DNA of 64,000 nucleotides from Romboutsia sp. CE17 (GCF_012317385.1 NZ_CP051144.1:2356001-2420000), one strand, 5' to 3'; positions 37,544 to 47,594 are shown, counted from the first letter of the stretch. The notes: generated by a model from the sequence alone, not told the origin. Translations and numbers: made by a program.

Positions 37544-38479
37544 TTATCTTTCACCTTTTTTATATGGATTTCCAAGAGCTGAAGGAGCTTTAGAACTCTT
37601 AACAAATAAAACTAAGACTATTAATGTCACTACATACGGTATCATTGATAGTAAGTTTTCATTTATACTAAATGGTAACTCTGGATTTCCAAAGAAAACT
37701 GTTAAAGAAGTAGAGAAACCAAATAGTAAACAAGCTACCATAGCCCATTGTGGTCTCCATTTACTAAATATAACTGCTGCCATTGCAATATATCCATGAC
37801 CAGATATTAGTGTTGGTCTAAATGATGAAACAACTGCTAAACTCATAGATGCTCCACCAAGTCCTGCTAATATACCTGATATTATAACTGCTGCATATCT
37901 TACACGAGTTACATTTATACCTAAAGTATCTGCCGCACCTGGATGCTCTCCAACTGCTGTTACTCTAAGACCAAACTTAGTCTTATATAATACATACCAT
38001 ACTACAAAAACTAGTATGAATGCTAAATATACTGTAGCATATGAGTTAAATATAGTATCTAGTATACTTCCTGATTCAAATAAACCATTTAGAGGTCTTG
38101 GTATTTTATTTTCCATTGGTATTGTTGGAGTCATTGTTGCCCCATCAAACATTATTTTAGATACGAATAATGCTACACCTGGTGCAAGTAAGTTTATAGC
38201 AACCCCTGATATTGTGTGGTCTGCATTAAAACTAACTGTTGCTATTGCATGAATTAAAGCAAATAGTCCACCAGCAAGTCCTCCTATAATAAATGCTAAC
38301 CATGGATTTCCTAAAAGATATCCTGCAGCTGCTCCTGCAAATGCACCCATAACCATCATACCTTCTAGACCTATGTTTACTATACCTGATTTTTCAGAGA
38401 ACACTCCTCCTAATGCTGTAAATATAAGGGGTGTAGAGTACATTAAAGTTGTACTAATAATTAAAGCTATTTGTTCCAT
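37544..38479 (-). CDS. nupQ: Nucleoside-type ABC transporter permease (second)
   Basis: This 311-residue polytopic permease of the branched-chain amino acid/ribose superfamily subgroup used with BMP lipoproteins has GGVFSEKSGIVNIGLEGMMV and ALGINVTRVRYAAVIISG, typical of NupQ/YufQ. It forms the channel with the partner permease. Its start shares one base with the stop of that gene (TAATG), showing tight translational coupling. The substrate is probably nucleosides, judged only from family resemblance. Confidence 0.87.
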   Translation of the reverse strand: MEQIALIISTTLMYSTPLIFTALGGVFSEKSGIVNIGLEGMMVMGAFAGAAAGYLLGNPWLAFIIGGLAGGLFALIHAIATVSFNADHTISGVAINLLAPGVALFVSKIMFDGATMTPTIPMENKIPRPLNGLFESGSILDTIFNSYATVYLAFILVFVVWYVLYKTKFGLRVTAVGEHPGAADTLGINVTRVRYAAVIISGILAGLGGASMSLAVVSSFRPTLISGHGYIAMAAVIFSKWRPQWAMVACLLFGFSTSLTVFFGNPELPFSINENLLSMIPYVVTLIVLVLFVKSSKAPSALGNPYKKGER

Positions 38480-39570
38480 TATGCATTACCCCCTTTACTT
38501 CTTTTTTCTTTCATTTTTTCATATAACATTTTTAATACGCTACTTAAAGCTATAAAGTAAACTATCGAACCAACAACTATGTTTACTACCTCAGAAGGAG
38601 CTCCGATTGCTTGCATCTTAGTTCCTCCATATTTGAACGCTCCGAATAATAATCCTGAGAATATAACTCCAATTGGGTTACTATTAGCTATTAATGCTAC
38701 TGCTATACCATCAAAACCATATCCTTCTTGAGCTGCTAATACTGTTATATTATGAGATACCCCCATAACTTGTATTGCACCAGCAAGTCCTGCTATTAAA
38801 CCTGCTATAGCCATAGATTGTAATATAGATCTATTTACATTTATTCCACCATATTCAGCTCCGAACTTGTTGTGTCCAACTCCTCTTAATTCGAATCCTA
38901 GAGTTGTTTTAAATAGTATAAATGCTATTATTAATACTACTATTATAGATATAACTATACCCCAGTTTACAGAAGTAGCTGGTCCAACTAATCCTTTTAA
39001 CCAATCTATTCCTATACTTGCACTTTCATGTATACTAACTGATGCTTCACTATTTGGTTGCGCTAACCAAGTAGTTCTTATCATATAATTACTTAAATAA
39101 AATGCAATCCAGTTTAACATTATTGTTGCTATAACTTCATTTATTCCATACTTAGATTTTAACCATCCTGCAATTCCACCCCAAACAGCACCAGCTAAAG
39201 CTGCTATTAAAAGAGTAAGAGGTATATGTATAATTGCAGGCAATTCTATTCCAGCTCCAACTAATGTTGCAAATAGAGCACCTATTATAAACTGCCCTTC
39301 AGCACCTATATTGAATAGACCTGTTTTATATGCAAAGGCTATAGAAAGACCCGTTAATATAAGTGGTGTAGATCTTATTATAGTCCATGCTATAAATTTA
39401 GGCTTACCAATTACACCTGTTATCATAGCTGAATATGCTTCTATTGGATTAAATCCAGCTATTAATAATGCTATTGCACCTACTACTAAACCTAATAATA
39501 TCGACACTAGTGAGAAAATAATCGTATTATTGGCAGCAGATCTTTTTTTCTTATCTTTTTTATTGTTCAT
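38479..39570 (-). CDS. nupP: Nucleoside-type ABC transporter permease (first)
   Basis: This is a permease of about 363 residues with a charged N-terminus (KKDKKKRSAANN) and many membrane helices. LTGLSIAFAYKTGLFNIGAE is the mark of the NupP/YufP group. The start ATG at 39570 follows GGAGGT by seven bases; the GTG nine bases earlier overlaps that ribosome binding site. It overlaps the end of the ATPase gene by 11 bp. It works with nupQ as a pair. Confidence 0.87.
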   Translation of the reverse strand: MNNKKDKKKRSAANNTIIFSLVSILLGLVVGAIALLIAGFNPIEAYSAMITGVIGKPKFIAWTIIRSTPLILTGLSIAFAYKTGLFNIGAEGQFIIGALFATLVGAGIELPAIIHIPLTLLIAALAGAVWGGIAGWLKSKYGINEVIATIMLNWIAFYLSNYMIRTTWLAQPNSEASVSIHESASIGIDWLKGLVGPATSVNWGIVISIIVVLIIAFILFKTTLGFELRGVGHNKFGAEYGGINVNRSILQSMAIAGLIAGLAGAIQVMGVSHNITVLAAQEGYGFDGIAVALIANSNPIGVIFSGLLFGAFKYGGTKMQAIGAPSEVVNIVVGSIVYFIALSSVLKMLYEKMKEKRSKGGNA

Positions 39571-41131
39571 CTTCTGCACCTCCTGCCATCATAAATCCTA
39601 ATGTATTTTCATCTGCATTCTTACCATCAACTATACCTACTATTTTACCTTCGTAAATTACAGCTATTCTATCAGATACATTCATAACTTCATCTAATTC
39701 AAGTGATACTAAAAGAACCGCATTTCCTTCATCTCTTTGTTTTACAAGAGAACTATGAACGAATTCTATTGCACCAACATCTAGACCTCTTGTTGGTTGT
39801 GTTGCTATTAATAATTGAGGTTCTTTTGTTGCAGCTCTAGAAACTTCTATATTATCAACTTCTCTACCTATTATGATCTTTTGTTGGTTACCTCCAGATA
39901 AAGCTCTTGCTTTTACTGTATGATCAGTAGGTCTTACGTCAAATCTTCTTACTATCTCTTCTGCATGCTTTTCTATTGCATCCATATTTAAGATTCCATT
40001 TTTAGAGAATCTAGGATCTTTATAGTTTTGTAAAACTGTGTTTTCTGCTATTGTAAAGTCAAGTATTAAACCTCTTTTTTGTCTATCTTCAGGTATATTC
40101 TTTATACCTTTTTTAAACATTTCTATCGGTTTATTATTTAAAACTTCATGTCCATTTATTTTTATACTTCCAGATTCAGCCTTTCTAAGACCTGTAAGAG
40201 CTTCAACTAATTCAGATTGTCCATTTCCATCTATACCAGCTATACCTAGTATTTCACCTGCTCTAACATCTAATGTTAAACCATCTACAGCTGCTATTTT
40301 TCTGTTATCTCTTACTAATAAATCTTTTATTGATAAAACAACATCTCCTAATTTAGGCTCTTTTTTATCAACTTTAAAGTTAACTTCTCTACCAACCATC
40401 ATTGCTGCTAGATCATCTTCACTTGCTTCTTCAACTTTAACTGTATCTATATATTTACCTCTTCTTATTATAGTACAGTAATCAGCTGCAGCTTTTATTT
40501 CTTTTAACTTATGAGTTATTATAATTACTGACTTTCCTTCTTTAGTTAAGTTTCTTATAATTTGCATAAGTTCATTTATTTCTTGTGGAGTAAGAACTGC
40601 AGTAGGTTCATCAAGTATTAATATTTCAGCTCCTCTATATAAAGCTTTTAATATCTCAACTCTTTGCTGCATACCAACTGTTATATCTTCAACCTTTGCA
40701 TTAGGATCAACATATAATCCATATTTCTCAGATAACGCTTTAACATCTTCAATAGCTTTTTTCATATTAACTGCACCTAAACCTTTAACTGGTTCAGTTC
40801 CAAGTATTATATTTTGAGCCACTGTAAATGGTTGTACTAACATGAAATGTTGATGTACCATACCTATTCCATTCTCTATAGCTACATTAGGGTTATCTAT
40901 ATTTACTAATTTTCCGTTTATATGTATTTCTCCAGATGTTGGATGATATAAACCATATAGTATGTTCATCAATGTAGATTTTCCTGCTCCATTTTCTCCT
41001 AAAAGAGCATGTACTTCTCCTTTATGTACAGTCAAATCTATATTGTCATTAGCTACAAAATTTCCGAACTTTTTAGTTATCTTTTTCATTTCAACAACTT
41101 TTTGACTGTAATCGATATTACTTTTATTCAT
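39560..41131 (-). CDS. nupO: Nucleoside-type ABC transporter ATPase with two nucleotide-binding domains
   Basis: This 523-residue protein has two fused ABC domains. The first has Walker A GENGAGKS, a signature VGMQQRVEI and LILDEPTAVLTP. The second has GIDGNGQS in place of a normal Walker A (lysine and threonine replaced), a signature LSGGNQQKIIIG, and ATQPTRGLDVGA. This asymmetry is normal in the RbsA/NupO type. It hydrolyses ATP for the NupP-NupQ permeases. It has its own promoter and no binding protein in its immediate transcript; two BMP genes lie just upstream. Confidence 0.9.
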   Translation of the reverse strand: MNKSNIDYSQKVVEMKKITKKFGNFVANDNIDLTVHKGEVHALLGENGAGKSTLMNILYGLYHPTSGEIHINGKLVNIDNPNVAIENGIGMVHQHFMLVQPFTVAQNIILGTEPVKGLGAVNMKKAIEDVKALSEKYGLYVDPNAKVEDITVGMQQRVEILKALYRGAEILILDEPTAVLTPQEINELMQIIRNLTKEGKSVIIITHKLKEIKAAADYCTIIRRGKYIDTVKVEEASEDDLAAMMVGREVNFKVDKKEPKLGDVVLSIKDLLVRDNRKIAAVDGLTLDVRAGEILGIAGIDGNGQSELVEALTGLRKAESGSIKINGHEVLNNKPIEMFKKGIKNIPEDRQKRGLILDFTIAENTVLQNYKDPRFSKNGILNMDAIEKHAEEIVRRFDVRPTDHTVKARALSGGNQQKIIIGREVDNIEVSRAATKEPQLLIATQPTRGLDVGAIEFVHSSLVKQRDEGNAVLLVSLELDEVMNVSDRIAVIYEGKIVGIVDGKNADENTLGFMMAGGAEDEQ

Positions 41132-41173
41132 CGCTCTTCGTTACCCTCCTTATTTACTAATCAAGCACTATTT

Positions 41174-41202
41174 ATTATACTAAAATATAGTTCATATAAC
41201 AA
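41174..41202 (-). promoter_or_regulatory. nupO promoter (sigma-A type)
   Basis: The minus-strand TTGTTA (41197-41202) and TATAAT (41174-41179) have a 17-bp spacer. It is in the 370-bp gap before nupO; the rest of the gap is AT-rich with a terminator at its far end. Confidence 0.6.
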
Positions 41203-41429
41203 ACTATTTTCGACATTTTTTTATATTTTATTTAATTTATATATATCATTAATAATTATTCACCTAATTATCGCCTCTCTTTTAGTAATTATAGTATACT
41301 ATTTACATTTTTAATAAATCCTATTGCATATACTTATATATTATCCATAAAGTGCCTAATCTATTTATTTCAATAAACTAAATTTAAATATAAGATCAAA
41401 AAGGTATTAAATCTCAATAATAATGTATA

Positions 41430-41494
41430 AAAACTTCCTTTTAAAATTAAATTTTATAAATAGTAATAAAATTTATATAATAAAAGGAAGTTTT
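41430..41494 (-). terminator. Terminator after the first BMP gene
   Basis: AAAACTTCCTTTTA (41430-41443) pairs perfectly with TAAAAGGAAGTTTT (41481-41494); the loop is AT-rich and a T5 run follows on the minus strand. It separates this gene from nupO. Confidence 0.8.
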
Positions 41495-41501
41495 ATTCAT
41501 T

Positions 41502-42551
41502 CTATTTATTCTCAGGATATGCTTTTTCAAATTCAGCTTTATTAGCTGGAACTTTTATATCCCCTGATTTTATTTTTTCTGATTGATCATTTACATATGT
41601 TAATACTTCTTCTGGCACATTATCTTTAGTTGTAGGTGCTATACCTACACCTCCTGTTGATAAAGTATTAACTATAGTTTTTCCACCTTCATATTTTCCA
41701 TCTATAAGTGTTTTTGATATATCAAATACTGCTACATCTATATTTTTCATAGCTGATGTTATTACATTTTTTGGTGCTAATGAGTTTTGGTCTTGGTCAA
41801 CACCTATTGCCATTTTATTATTTTCTTTAGCTGCTTCTATAGCTCCTGTTCCACAAGCCCCTGCTGCAGTAAATATTACATCTACACCATCAGAATGCAT
41901 TTGATTTGCTATTGATTTTCCTAATGCTGCATCAGTATAGCTATTAGTATATTGAGTTGATATTTTTGCATCTGGGTTAGAATCTAATACTCCTGCTTTA
42001 AATCCATACTCAAATTTACTTATAACTTCACTTTCCATTCCACCTATAAATCCAACTTTTCCTGTTTTAGTCATTCTACCTGCAATTAAACCTGTTAAGT
42101 ATGAAGAAACATTATCTTCAAATATTAAAGAATCTACGTTTGGTGCATCTACAACTTCATCTACTATTGCAAATTTATTATCAGGATAATTTTTAGCTGC
42201 TTCTTGTATTGCAGGCTTTAGTTTATATCCTACACCAAGAATTAAGTCAACACCTTCGTCTACAAAAGTTTCTACATTTGGAGTGTAATCAGCATCCTGC
42301 TTAGATTCCAAGTATTTAACATCTACCTTGTCTCCATATTCATCTTTAACCTTCTGAAGACCTTTCCATGCAGATTGATTAAAAGATTCATCGTTTACTC
42401 CACCTGTATCAGTTACCATTCCTATTTTGAATACATGTTTTGTTTCATTGCCTCCAGAAGAGATTTCATTGCTTTTATTACTACATCCAACTATCATAGA
42501 CGCTGATAGCATTATTGATGTAGCAATAGCTAAAGTTTTTTTAAGTTTCAT
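41502..42551 (-). CDS. BMP-family substrate-binding lipoprotein (copy 1)
   Basis: This is a protein of about 349 residues. The start ATG at 42551 follows AGGAGG. A lipoprotein signal of about 25 residues ends in LSASMIVGC, with the cysteine lipidated, and a Ser/Asn-rich linker follows. The BMP (Med/PnrA-like) domain has GMVTDTGGVNDESFNQSAWK, VEKDAD-type repeats (ESKQDADYTPNVETF) and AAGACGTGAIEAAKENNK. It binds a nucleoside-like ligand for an ABC importer. It is closely similar to the next copy, so a tandem duplication is likely. Confidence 0.9.
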   Translation of the reverse strand: MKLKKTLAIATSIMLSASMIVGCSNKSNEISSGGNETKHVFKIGMVTDTGGVNDESFNQSAWKGLQKVKDEYGDKVDVKYLESKQDADYTPNVETFVDEGVDLILGVGYKLKPAIQEAAKNYPDNKFAIVDEVVDAPNVDSLIFEDNVSSYLTGLIAGRMTKTGKVGFIGGMESEVISKFEYGFKAGVLDSNPDAKISTQYTNSYTDAALGKSIANQMHSDGVDVIFTAAGACGTGAIEAAKENNKMAIGVDQDQNSLAPKNVITSAMKNIDVAVFDISKTLIDGKYEGGKTIVNTLSTGGVGIAPTTKDNVPEEVLTYVNDQSEKIKSGDIKVPANKAEFEKAYPENK

Positions 42552-42638
42552 ACTTTTGCCTCCTAAACACATTCATTATATATAGTTTTAGGTTTCTCAT
42601 TTTATTTTTTTTTTATCCATGTATTTTATCAATAAAAA

Positions 42639-42663
42639 AACTATCCTATTAATTAGGATAGTT
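42639..42663 (-). terminator. Terminator after the second BMP gene
   Basis: AACTATCCTA (42639-42648) pairs with TAGGATAGTT (42654-42663), with a T7 run on the minus strand. It suggests the two BMP genes are separate transcripts or are tuned by read-through. Confidence 0.87.
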
Positions 42664-42682
42664 TTTTTATAAAATTATTTAA

Positions 42683-43726
42683 TTATTTTTTATCTGGGAA
42701 AGCAGCTTCGAATTCTTCCTTAGTAGCTGGAACCTTTATTTCTCCGCTCTTTATTTTTTCAGCCATTTCGTTAACATAGTTTAATACGTCAGGTTGTACA
42801 TTCTTATCACTAGTTGGAGCTATACCAACACCACCTGTTTCTAATGTATTAACTATAATTTGTCCACCTTTATAGTTACCTTCTATCATAGACTTACCTA
42901 AGTTAAATACTGCAACATCTATATTTTTCATAGCTGATGTTAACATATTGTCTGGAGCTAAGTTGTATTGATCTGAATCAACACCTATAGCTTTTTTATT
43001 GTTTTCTTTAGCAGCTTCTATAGCTCCTGTTCCACAAGCTCCTGCAGCTGTGAATATTACATCTACACCATTATTGTGCATTTGATTTGCTATTGATTTT
43101 CCTAAAGCAGCATCTGTATAACTATTTGTATATTGAGAAGATACTTCAATATCCTCTTTAGCAGTATAAGCACCTGCTTTAAATCCATATTCAAATTTAG
43201 CTATAACTTCACTTTCCATTCCACCTATGAAAGCAACTTTTCCAGTTTCAGACATTCTTGCAGCAACTAAACCTGCTAAGTAAGATGATACATTATCTTC
43301 GAAAGTTAATGAGTTAACGTTATCCGCTTCAACTACTGAGTCTATTATAGCAAATTGTTGATCTGGGTAGTTCTTTGCAGCTTCTTTTATAGCTGGCTCT
43401 AATTTATATCCAACACCTATTACTAGGTCATATTCTTCATCCATATATGTTTCTACATTTGGAACATAGTCAGCATCTTGTTTTGATTCTAAGTATTTAA
43501 CTTCTACTTTATCTCCATATTCTTTCTTTAAGTCTTGAAGACCTTTCCATGCTGATTGGTTGAATGATTCATCATTTACTCCACCTGTATCTGTTATCAT
43601 TCCTATTTTATAAACCTTATCCTCTGATTTTTCAGCTGTGTCACCTTCACTTGAACCACATCCTACTAATAATCCAGCAGTCATAACTGTAGTTAAGCCT
43701 AGAGCTAATAACTTTTTAAGTTTCAT
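42683..43726 (-). CDS. BMP-family substrate-binding lipoprotein (copy 2)
   Basis: This 347-residue lipoprotein has signal ending MTAGLLVGC. The mature domain repeats copy 1 closely (GMITDTGGVNDESFNQSAWK, ESKQDADYVPNVETYMD, AAGACGTGAIEAAKENNKKA). Ligand-pocket residues seen in the conserved blocks are the same in both copies, while the linker differs. Two binding proteins can serve one importer with different affinity or expression. The 311-bp gap upstream is AT-rich and holds only the degV terminator. Confidence 0.9.
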   Translation of the reverse strand: MKLKKLLALGLTTVMTAGLLVGCGSSEGDTAEKSEDKVYKIGMITDTGGVNDESFNQSAWKGLQDLKKEYGDKVEVKYLESKQDADYVPNVETYMDEEYDLVIGVGYKLEPAIKEAAKNYPDQQFAIIDSVVEADNVNSLTFEDNVSSYLAGLVAARMSETGKVAFIGGMESEVIAKFEYGFKAGAYTAKEDIEVSSQYTNSYTDAALGKSIANQMHNNGVDVIFTAAGACGTGAIEAAKENNKKAIGVDSDQYNLAPDNMLTSAMKNIDVAVFNLGKSMIEGNYKGGQIIVNTLETGGVGIAPTSDKNVQPDVLNYVNEMAEKIKSGEIKVPATKEEFEAAFPDKK

Positions 43727-44018
43727 GTTTTCCCTCCAAAATCATTTCATATATAATAATTAATTTAATTTTATTTTACACTATTTTTATCTTTTTCGCT
43801 ATACTTTTATATATATTTTTATTTTTTTTGCGGTAAAATGTCACATTTATGATTTTAGTAATCGATTTAGTATGTATTTAATCTATATTTAAATATACTA
43901 ATATATACTTTTAATTATTTTTTAAACTTTTTTATAGTAAAATGAATATATCGATATGTCTATATTTAATAAATTACCTATATCTGTTAATTTAATATAA
44001 TTTCCTTAACGTAAAAAA

Positions 44019-44041
44019 ATAGTCTCAATTCTTGAGACTAT
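44019..44041 (-). terminator. Terminator overlapping the degV stop codon
   Basis: ATAGTCTCAA (44019-44028) pairs with TTGAGACTAT (44032-44041), with a T7 run on the minus strand. The stem includes the TAG stop of degV (44040-44038). Confidence 0.83.
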
Positions 44042-44883
44042 TTTTTAAAAGTTAATATACCAGTTACACCAGGACCAGAATGAGATCCTATACAAGTTCC
44101 GACCATGAAAAACTTTATATCTTTTGGATTTAATTCATTCTTTGCAACTTCAATTAGTTTTTCTTTTTCTTTATCATCATCACTATATCCAATATAAATT
44201 ACTTGATCTGATAAATCATCTCCACATTGGTCCTTTATGAGATCTATCATTTTAGAAATTACATTCTTTTTACCTCTAACTTGTGCTATTGGTGCAACCA
44301 AACCATCTCTAACATCAAGTATAGGTTTTATGTTCAATATATTAGCTATAGTTGCCTTTGTAGAAGAAATTCTTCCACCTTTTTGTAAATATTCAAGTGT
44401 ATCTACAGAGAATAATAAATAAGATCGATCTCTTAATATTTGTAATTCACTTATAATTTCCGTAGCAGTCTTACCTTCTTTGGCTAACTCAGCAGCTCTA
44501 ACAACTAAAACTCCTATTCCATAAGAAAAGCTTTGTGAATCATAAGTATATATATTTCCATCTAAATCATTTTTTGCCATTACAGCACTTTGGTATGTAC
44601 CAGTCGCAGTTGAAGATCCTGCTATATAAAGTATATCTTTACCTTCTCTAATATGCTTTTCAAAAACTTCTTTAAATTGAGTATATGTCGCTTGAGAAGT
44701 TTTCGGATATACATTTTCTTCTCTTAATTTTTTGTAAAAATCTTCTTTAGTTATATCTATACCATCTTTATATTCCTTATTATCTATAATTACAGTCAGC
44801 GGAACTACTTCTATATCGTATTCATTAATTAATTCTATTGGTACATCAGATAAACTATCACATACTATTTTTAAATTATTCAT
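44038..44883 (-). CDS. degV: DegV family fatty-acid-binding protein
   Basis: This 281-residue protein has KIVCDSLSDVPIELINEYDI with the DSxxDxP fatty-acid-binding start. VVPLTVIIDNKEYKDGIDIT, TSQATYTQFKEVFEKH and IGSHSGPGVTGILTFK follow, conserved in DegV/FakB. FakB proteins present fatty acids to the FakA kinase; no FakA is in this window. The family role is known, the ligand here is not. Confidence 0.9.
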   Translation of the reverse strand: MNNLKIVCDSLSDVPIELINEYDIEVVPLTVIIDNKEYKDGIDITKEDFYKKLREENVYPKTSQATYTQFKEVFEKHIREGKDILYIAGSSTATGTYQSAVMAKNDLDGNIYTYDSQSFSYGIGVLVVRAAELAKEGKTATEIISELQILRDRSYLLFSVDTLEYLQKGGRISSTKATIANILNIKPILDVRDGLVAPIAQVRGKKNVISKMIDLIKDQCGDDLSDQVIYIGYSDDDKEKEKLIEVAKNELNPKDIKFFMVGTCIGSHSGPGVTGILTFKK

Positions 44884-44928
44884 TATATAAATATGCCCCC
44901 TTCTAAAATCATATTAGGTAAATTAGCA

Positions 44929-45399
44929 TTATTTCATATTTGGATATCCCATTTGTCTTAATGCCTCAAATGCAACTATTGCTACTGCATTTGATAAATT
45001 TAGCGATCTAGCTCTTTCATGATCTAGCATAGGTATTCTCATACACGTATCTGGATTTGCTTTTAATAAATCTTCAGGTAAACCTTTAGTTTCTTTACCA
45101 AATACTATAAATGAATTTTCTACAAATTTCATATCTGAATGAGAATTATTTGTTTTTGTCGTTGAGTAGAAAAATACCCCTTCTGGATTTTTTTCTTTAA
45201 CTTCATCAAAACTATCATAATATTGTATATTTGCTATATCCCAATAATCTAATCCACTTCGTTTTAAATATTTATCTTCTAAGGAAAAACCTAGTGGTCT
45301 AACTAAGTGTAATGTTGACCCAGTAGCTGCACATGTTCTTAGTATATTTCCTGTATTTTGCGGTATCTCCGGTTCAACTAAAACTATATTTAATGACAT
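44929..45399 (-). CDS. trmL: tRNA (cytidine/uridine-2'-O)-methyltransferase TrmL
   Basis: This 156-residue minimal SPOUT enzyme has the length of TrmL. Motifs include EIPQNTGNILRTCAATGSTL, FFYSTTKTNNSH, VFGKETKGLPEDLL and LSNAVAIVAFEALRQ. It methylates the wobble-base ribose in some tRNA-Leu. The ATG at 45399 follows AGGAGG. It stands alone between degV and the vanW-like gene, 116 bp after the latter. Confidence 0.92.
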   Translation of the reverse strand: MSLNIVLVEPEIPQNTGNILRTCAATGSTLHLVRPLGFSLEDKYLKRSGLDYWDIANIQYYDSFDEVKEKNPEGVFFYSTTKTNNSHSDMKFVENSFIVFGKETKGLPEDLLKANPDTCMRIPMLDHERARSLNLSNAVAIVAFEALRQMGYPNMK

Positions 45400-45515
45400 A
45401 ATAATCCTCCTAGTAAATGTTAAAACTTTAATTTTAAAATTTTATAGTTTAATTTTCTAAATATTATTATAGCAGAAAATATTTATAATCACATCATCCA
45501 CTTAATTTATCAAAA

Positions 45516-46892
45516 TTATGCAAATTCAGTCTTTATATTTTTATCTTCTATTTTTGGTGCTGATTTAATATCTTTAGATTTAATTCCATATACTATTACT
45601 TTATCCATAGGAGGATAAAAACTCTCATATACAAACTCTTTAGTTATATTATTTTCTGATTTATAAACTCTAAATGTATTTACTTTATAACCAACTCTTC
45701 CATCTTGCTCTACAAATTTTTCTCCTTTATAAAAATCCTCACTACGTTTTTCAACCACTTTATTAGGAAGAGTTTCAATAACCTCTGTTACAATTTCAAT
45801 ATCTTTCTTATCTTCTTTATTTCCATATATAGTAGAAACTATTCTATTTTCAAATACCTCATTATATATTAATATAGGTGTATTAAACTTATTCTTAAAT
45901 CTAAAGTCAATATTACCTAAGGATATGGTTGCATCTCTACCTTTTGATATATATGCACTTGGTATAGTGTGATTTTTTATATTAGTTATCTCCATACCTG
46001 CATAAAGAGCCGCATTATACATCGTACTAGATACCTGGCATATTCCTCCACCTAATCCTTTTTCTAATTTTCCTTTAATTATTACAGGTGCTTCTTTCAT
46101 ATTTTTTACAGAATTAGAATTTAATATAAATGTATTAAATGAAAACTCTTCTTCTGTATTTACTAAAATATTACTCGTTGCATTTGCAGCTATTTGTATA
46201 TTGTTAACTCTATTTATAACTTTAGGGTTAAAATGAGTTTCATATGTTCCTAATATAGTATCTATTTTAGATAATTGCTCTATTTTATATTTTGGTTCTG
46301 CTACTTGTATTGGTATTTCCACACTATATGCATATATATTATCAGCCTTATCAAGTATTTCTTTTTTTAATTTTTCTTTATCTATTTTTTGTCCATACTC
46401 TTCTTTAGTTGTAATTATTTTTCCAGATTCAATTTTTATAGTAGCATTTATTGGAGATATATATAACTTTTTATCTATTTCATTTATATAATTATTCAAC
46501 TCTTCTTCTTTGTAAGAATAATTTAATTTTATTGTCTTCTTATTTCCCATATCTAGCTTAAATTTTTCTTTTAAATTATTTACTATAGTATTGTTTCTTC
46601 CTATATTATAAGATTCATTTACAACTTCATCCACATTATATACTATACCTAATTCATTTAATTTTATTGTATATTTATTATCTTTATAAATTAGAGATAA
46701 TTCATTATTTTCATCTAAAATTTCATTTATTTTTTTTCTAGCTTGTTCTTTTGTTAAGTTTGATAAGTCTATATTTTCTACAAAAATATTTTTATGAATT
46801 CTTCCTTCTTTTTCGATTCCTTGTACAACCTGTATATTGCACACAAAAAATATTCCTACTATTATTAACGATATTTTTTTTACTCGTTTCAA
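45516..46892 (-). CDS. VanW-family cell envelope protein with G5 domain
   Basis: This is an exported protein of about 458 residues. An N-terminal signal (KKISLIIVGIFFVCNIQVVQ) leads to a peptidoglycan-binding_4-like region (NIDLSNLTKEQARKKINEI). A VanW core has EEFSFNTFI, GKLEKGLGGGICQVSSTMYN and NHTIPSAYISKGRDATIS. A G5-like C-terminal part of about 80 residues follows. The role of VanW is unknown outside vancomycin clusters, and no other van gene is here. I place the start at TTG 46892 with a GAAGGG ribosome binding site; an upstream ATG overlaps the nth stop. Confidence 0.85.
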   Translation of the reverse strand: MKRVKKISLIIVGIFFVCNIQVVQGIEKEGRIHKNIFVENIDLSNLTKEQARKKINEILDENNELSLIYKDNKYTIKLNELGIVYNVDEVVNESYNIGRNNTIVNNLKEKFKLDMGNKKTIKLNYSYKEEELNNYINEIDKKLYISPINATIKIESGKIITTKEEYGQKIDKEKLKKEILDKADNIYAYSVEIPIQVAEPKYKIEQLSKIDTILGTYETHFNPKVINRVNNIQIAANATSNILVNTEEEFSFNTFILNSNSVKNMKEAPVIIKGKLEKGLGGGICQVSSTMYNAALYAGMEITNIKNHTIPSAYISKGRDATISLGNIDFRFKNKFNTPILIYNEVFENRIVSTIYGNKEDKKDIEIVTEVIETLPNKVVEKRSEDFYKGEKFVEQDGRVGYKVNTFRVYKSENNITKEFVYESFYPPMDKVIVYGIKSKDIKSAPKIEDKNIKTEFA

Positions 46893-46897
46893 GACTA

Positions 46898-47524
46898 TCA
46901 TTCCCTTCTTTTATAGTAGTCACAATCATTTTTTACTGGACAAATTTCACACTGAGGATTTCTTGCTTTACACATTCTCCTTCCATGAAATATTAATAAG
47001 TGATGAGAATGAGACCATCTATCTTTTGGTATCGCTTCCATAAGCGCAAATTCTGTTTTTTCCGGTGTACTTGTGTTAACTATTCCTATTCTATTGGCAA
47101 CTCTAAATACATGAGTATCCACTGCAATTGCTGGTATATTAAAGGCATTACTTAAAACTACACCAGCAGTTTTTCTCCCTACACCTGGTAATTTTACTAA
47201 TTCTTCTAAAGTATCTGGAACTTGTCCTTTATACTCCTCACATAATTTTCTAGATGTTTCTTTTATTTTTTGAGCCTTACTTTTATACAGTCCACATGTT
47301 TTTATTTCTTGCATAATATCTTCCAAGCTTAATTCATTAAATGCTTCTGGCGTATTATATTTTTTAAACATTGCATCTGTAACAATATTTACTCTTACAT
47401 CAGTACACTGGGCCGATAATATAGTAGCTATTAAAAGTTCAAATGGTGTTGTGTAGTTTAACTCACACTTGGCATCAGGGTATAAAACCTGTAATTCATC
47501 TAGTATTTTATTAACATCTTTCAT
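46898..47524 (-). CDS. nth: Endonuclease III
   Basis: This 208-residue DNA glycosylase/AP lyase removes oxidised pyrimidines. The HhH-GPD region has VKLPGVGRKTAGVVLSNAF (catalytic Lys) and AVDTHVFRVANRIG (catalytic Asp). C-terminal cysteines C-x6-C-x2-C-x5-C in CKARNPQCEICPVKNDC hold the [4Fe-4S] cluster. The stop overlaps the start region of the vanW-like gene, so they share a transcript. Confidence 0.95.
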   Translation of the reverse strand: MKDVNKILDELQVLYPDAKCELNYTTPFELLIATILSAQCTDVRVNIVTDAMFKKYNTPEAFNELSLEDIMQEIKTCGLYKSKAQKIKETSRKLCEEYKGQVPDTLEELVKLPGVGRKTAGVVLSNAFNIPAIAVDTHVFRVANRIGIVNTSTPEKTEFALMEAIPKDRWSHSHHLLIFHGRRMCKARNPQCEICPVKNDCDYYKRRE

Positions 47525-47594
47525 ATTTTTACTCCCCTCTTTATTTATCTATATTTATATTATCTATCAAATTTTTTAATCTATAACAAATAAA

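Noticed and set aside
40038-40481. Plus-strand frame of 147 codons over nupO
   Set aside because: It lies wholly opposite nupO, whose motifs are clear; there is no ribosome binding site.
42552-44037. Purine riboswitch upstream of the BMP genes
   Set aside because: The gaps are AT-rich and no purine-aptamer consensus was seen; only terminators and AT-rich sequence are present.
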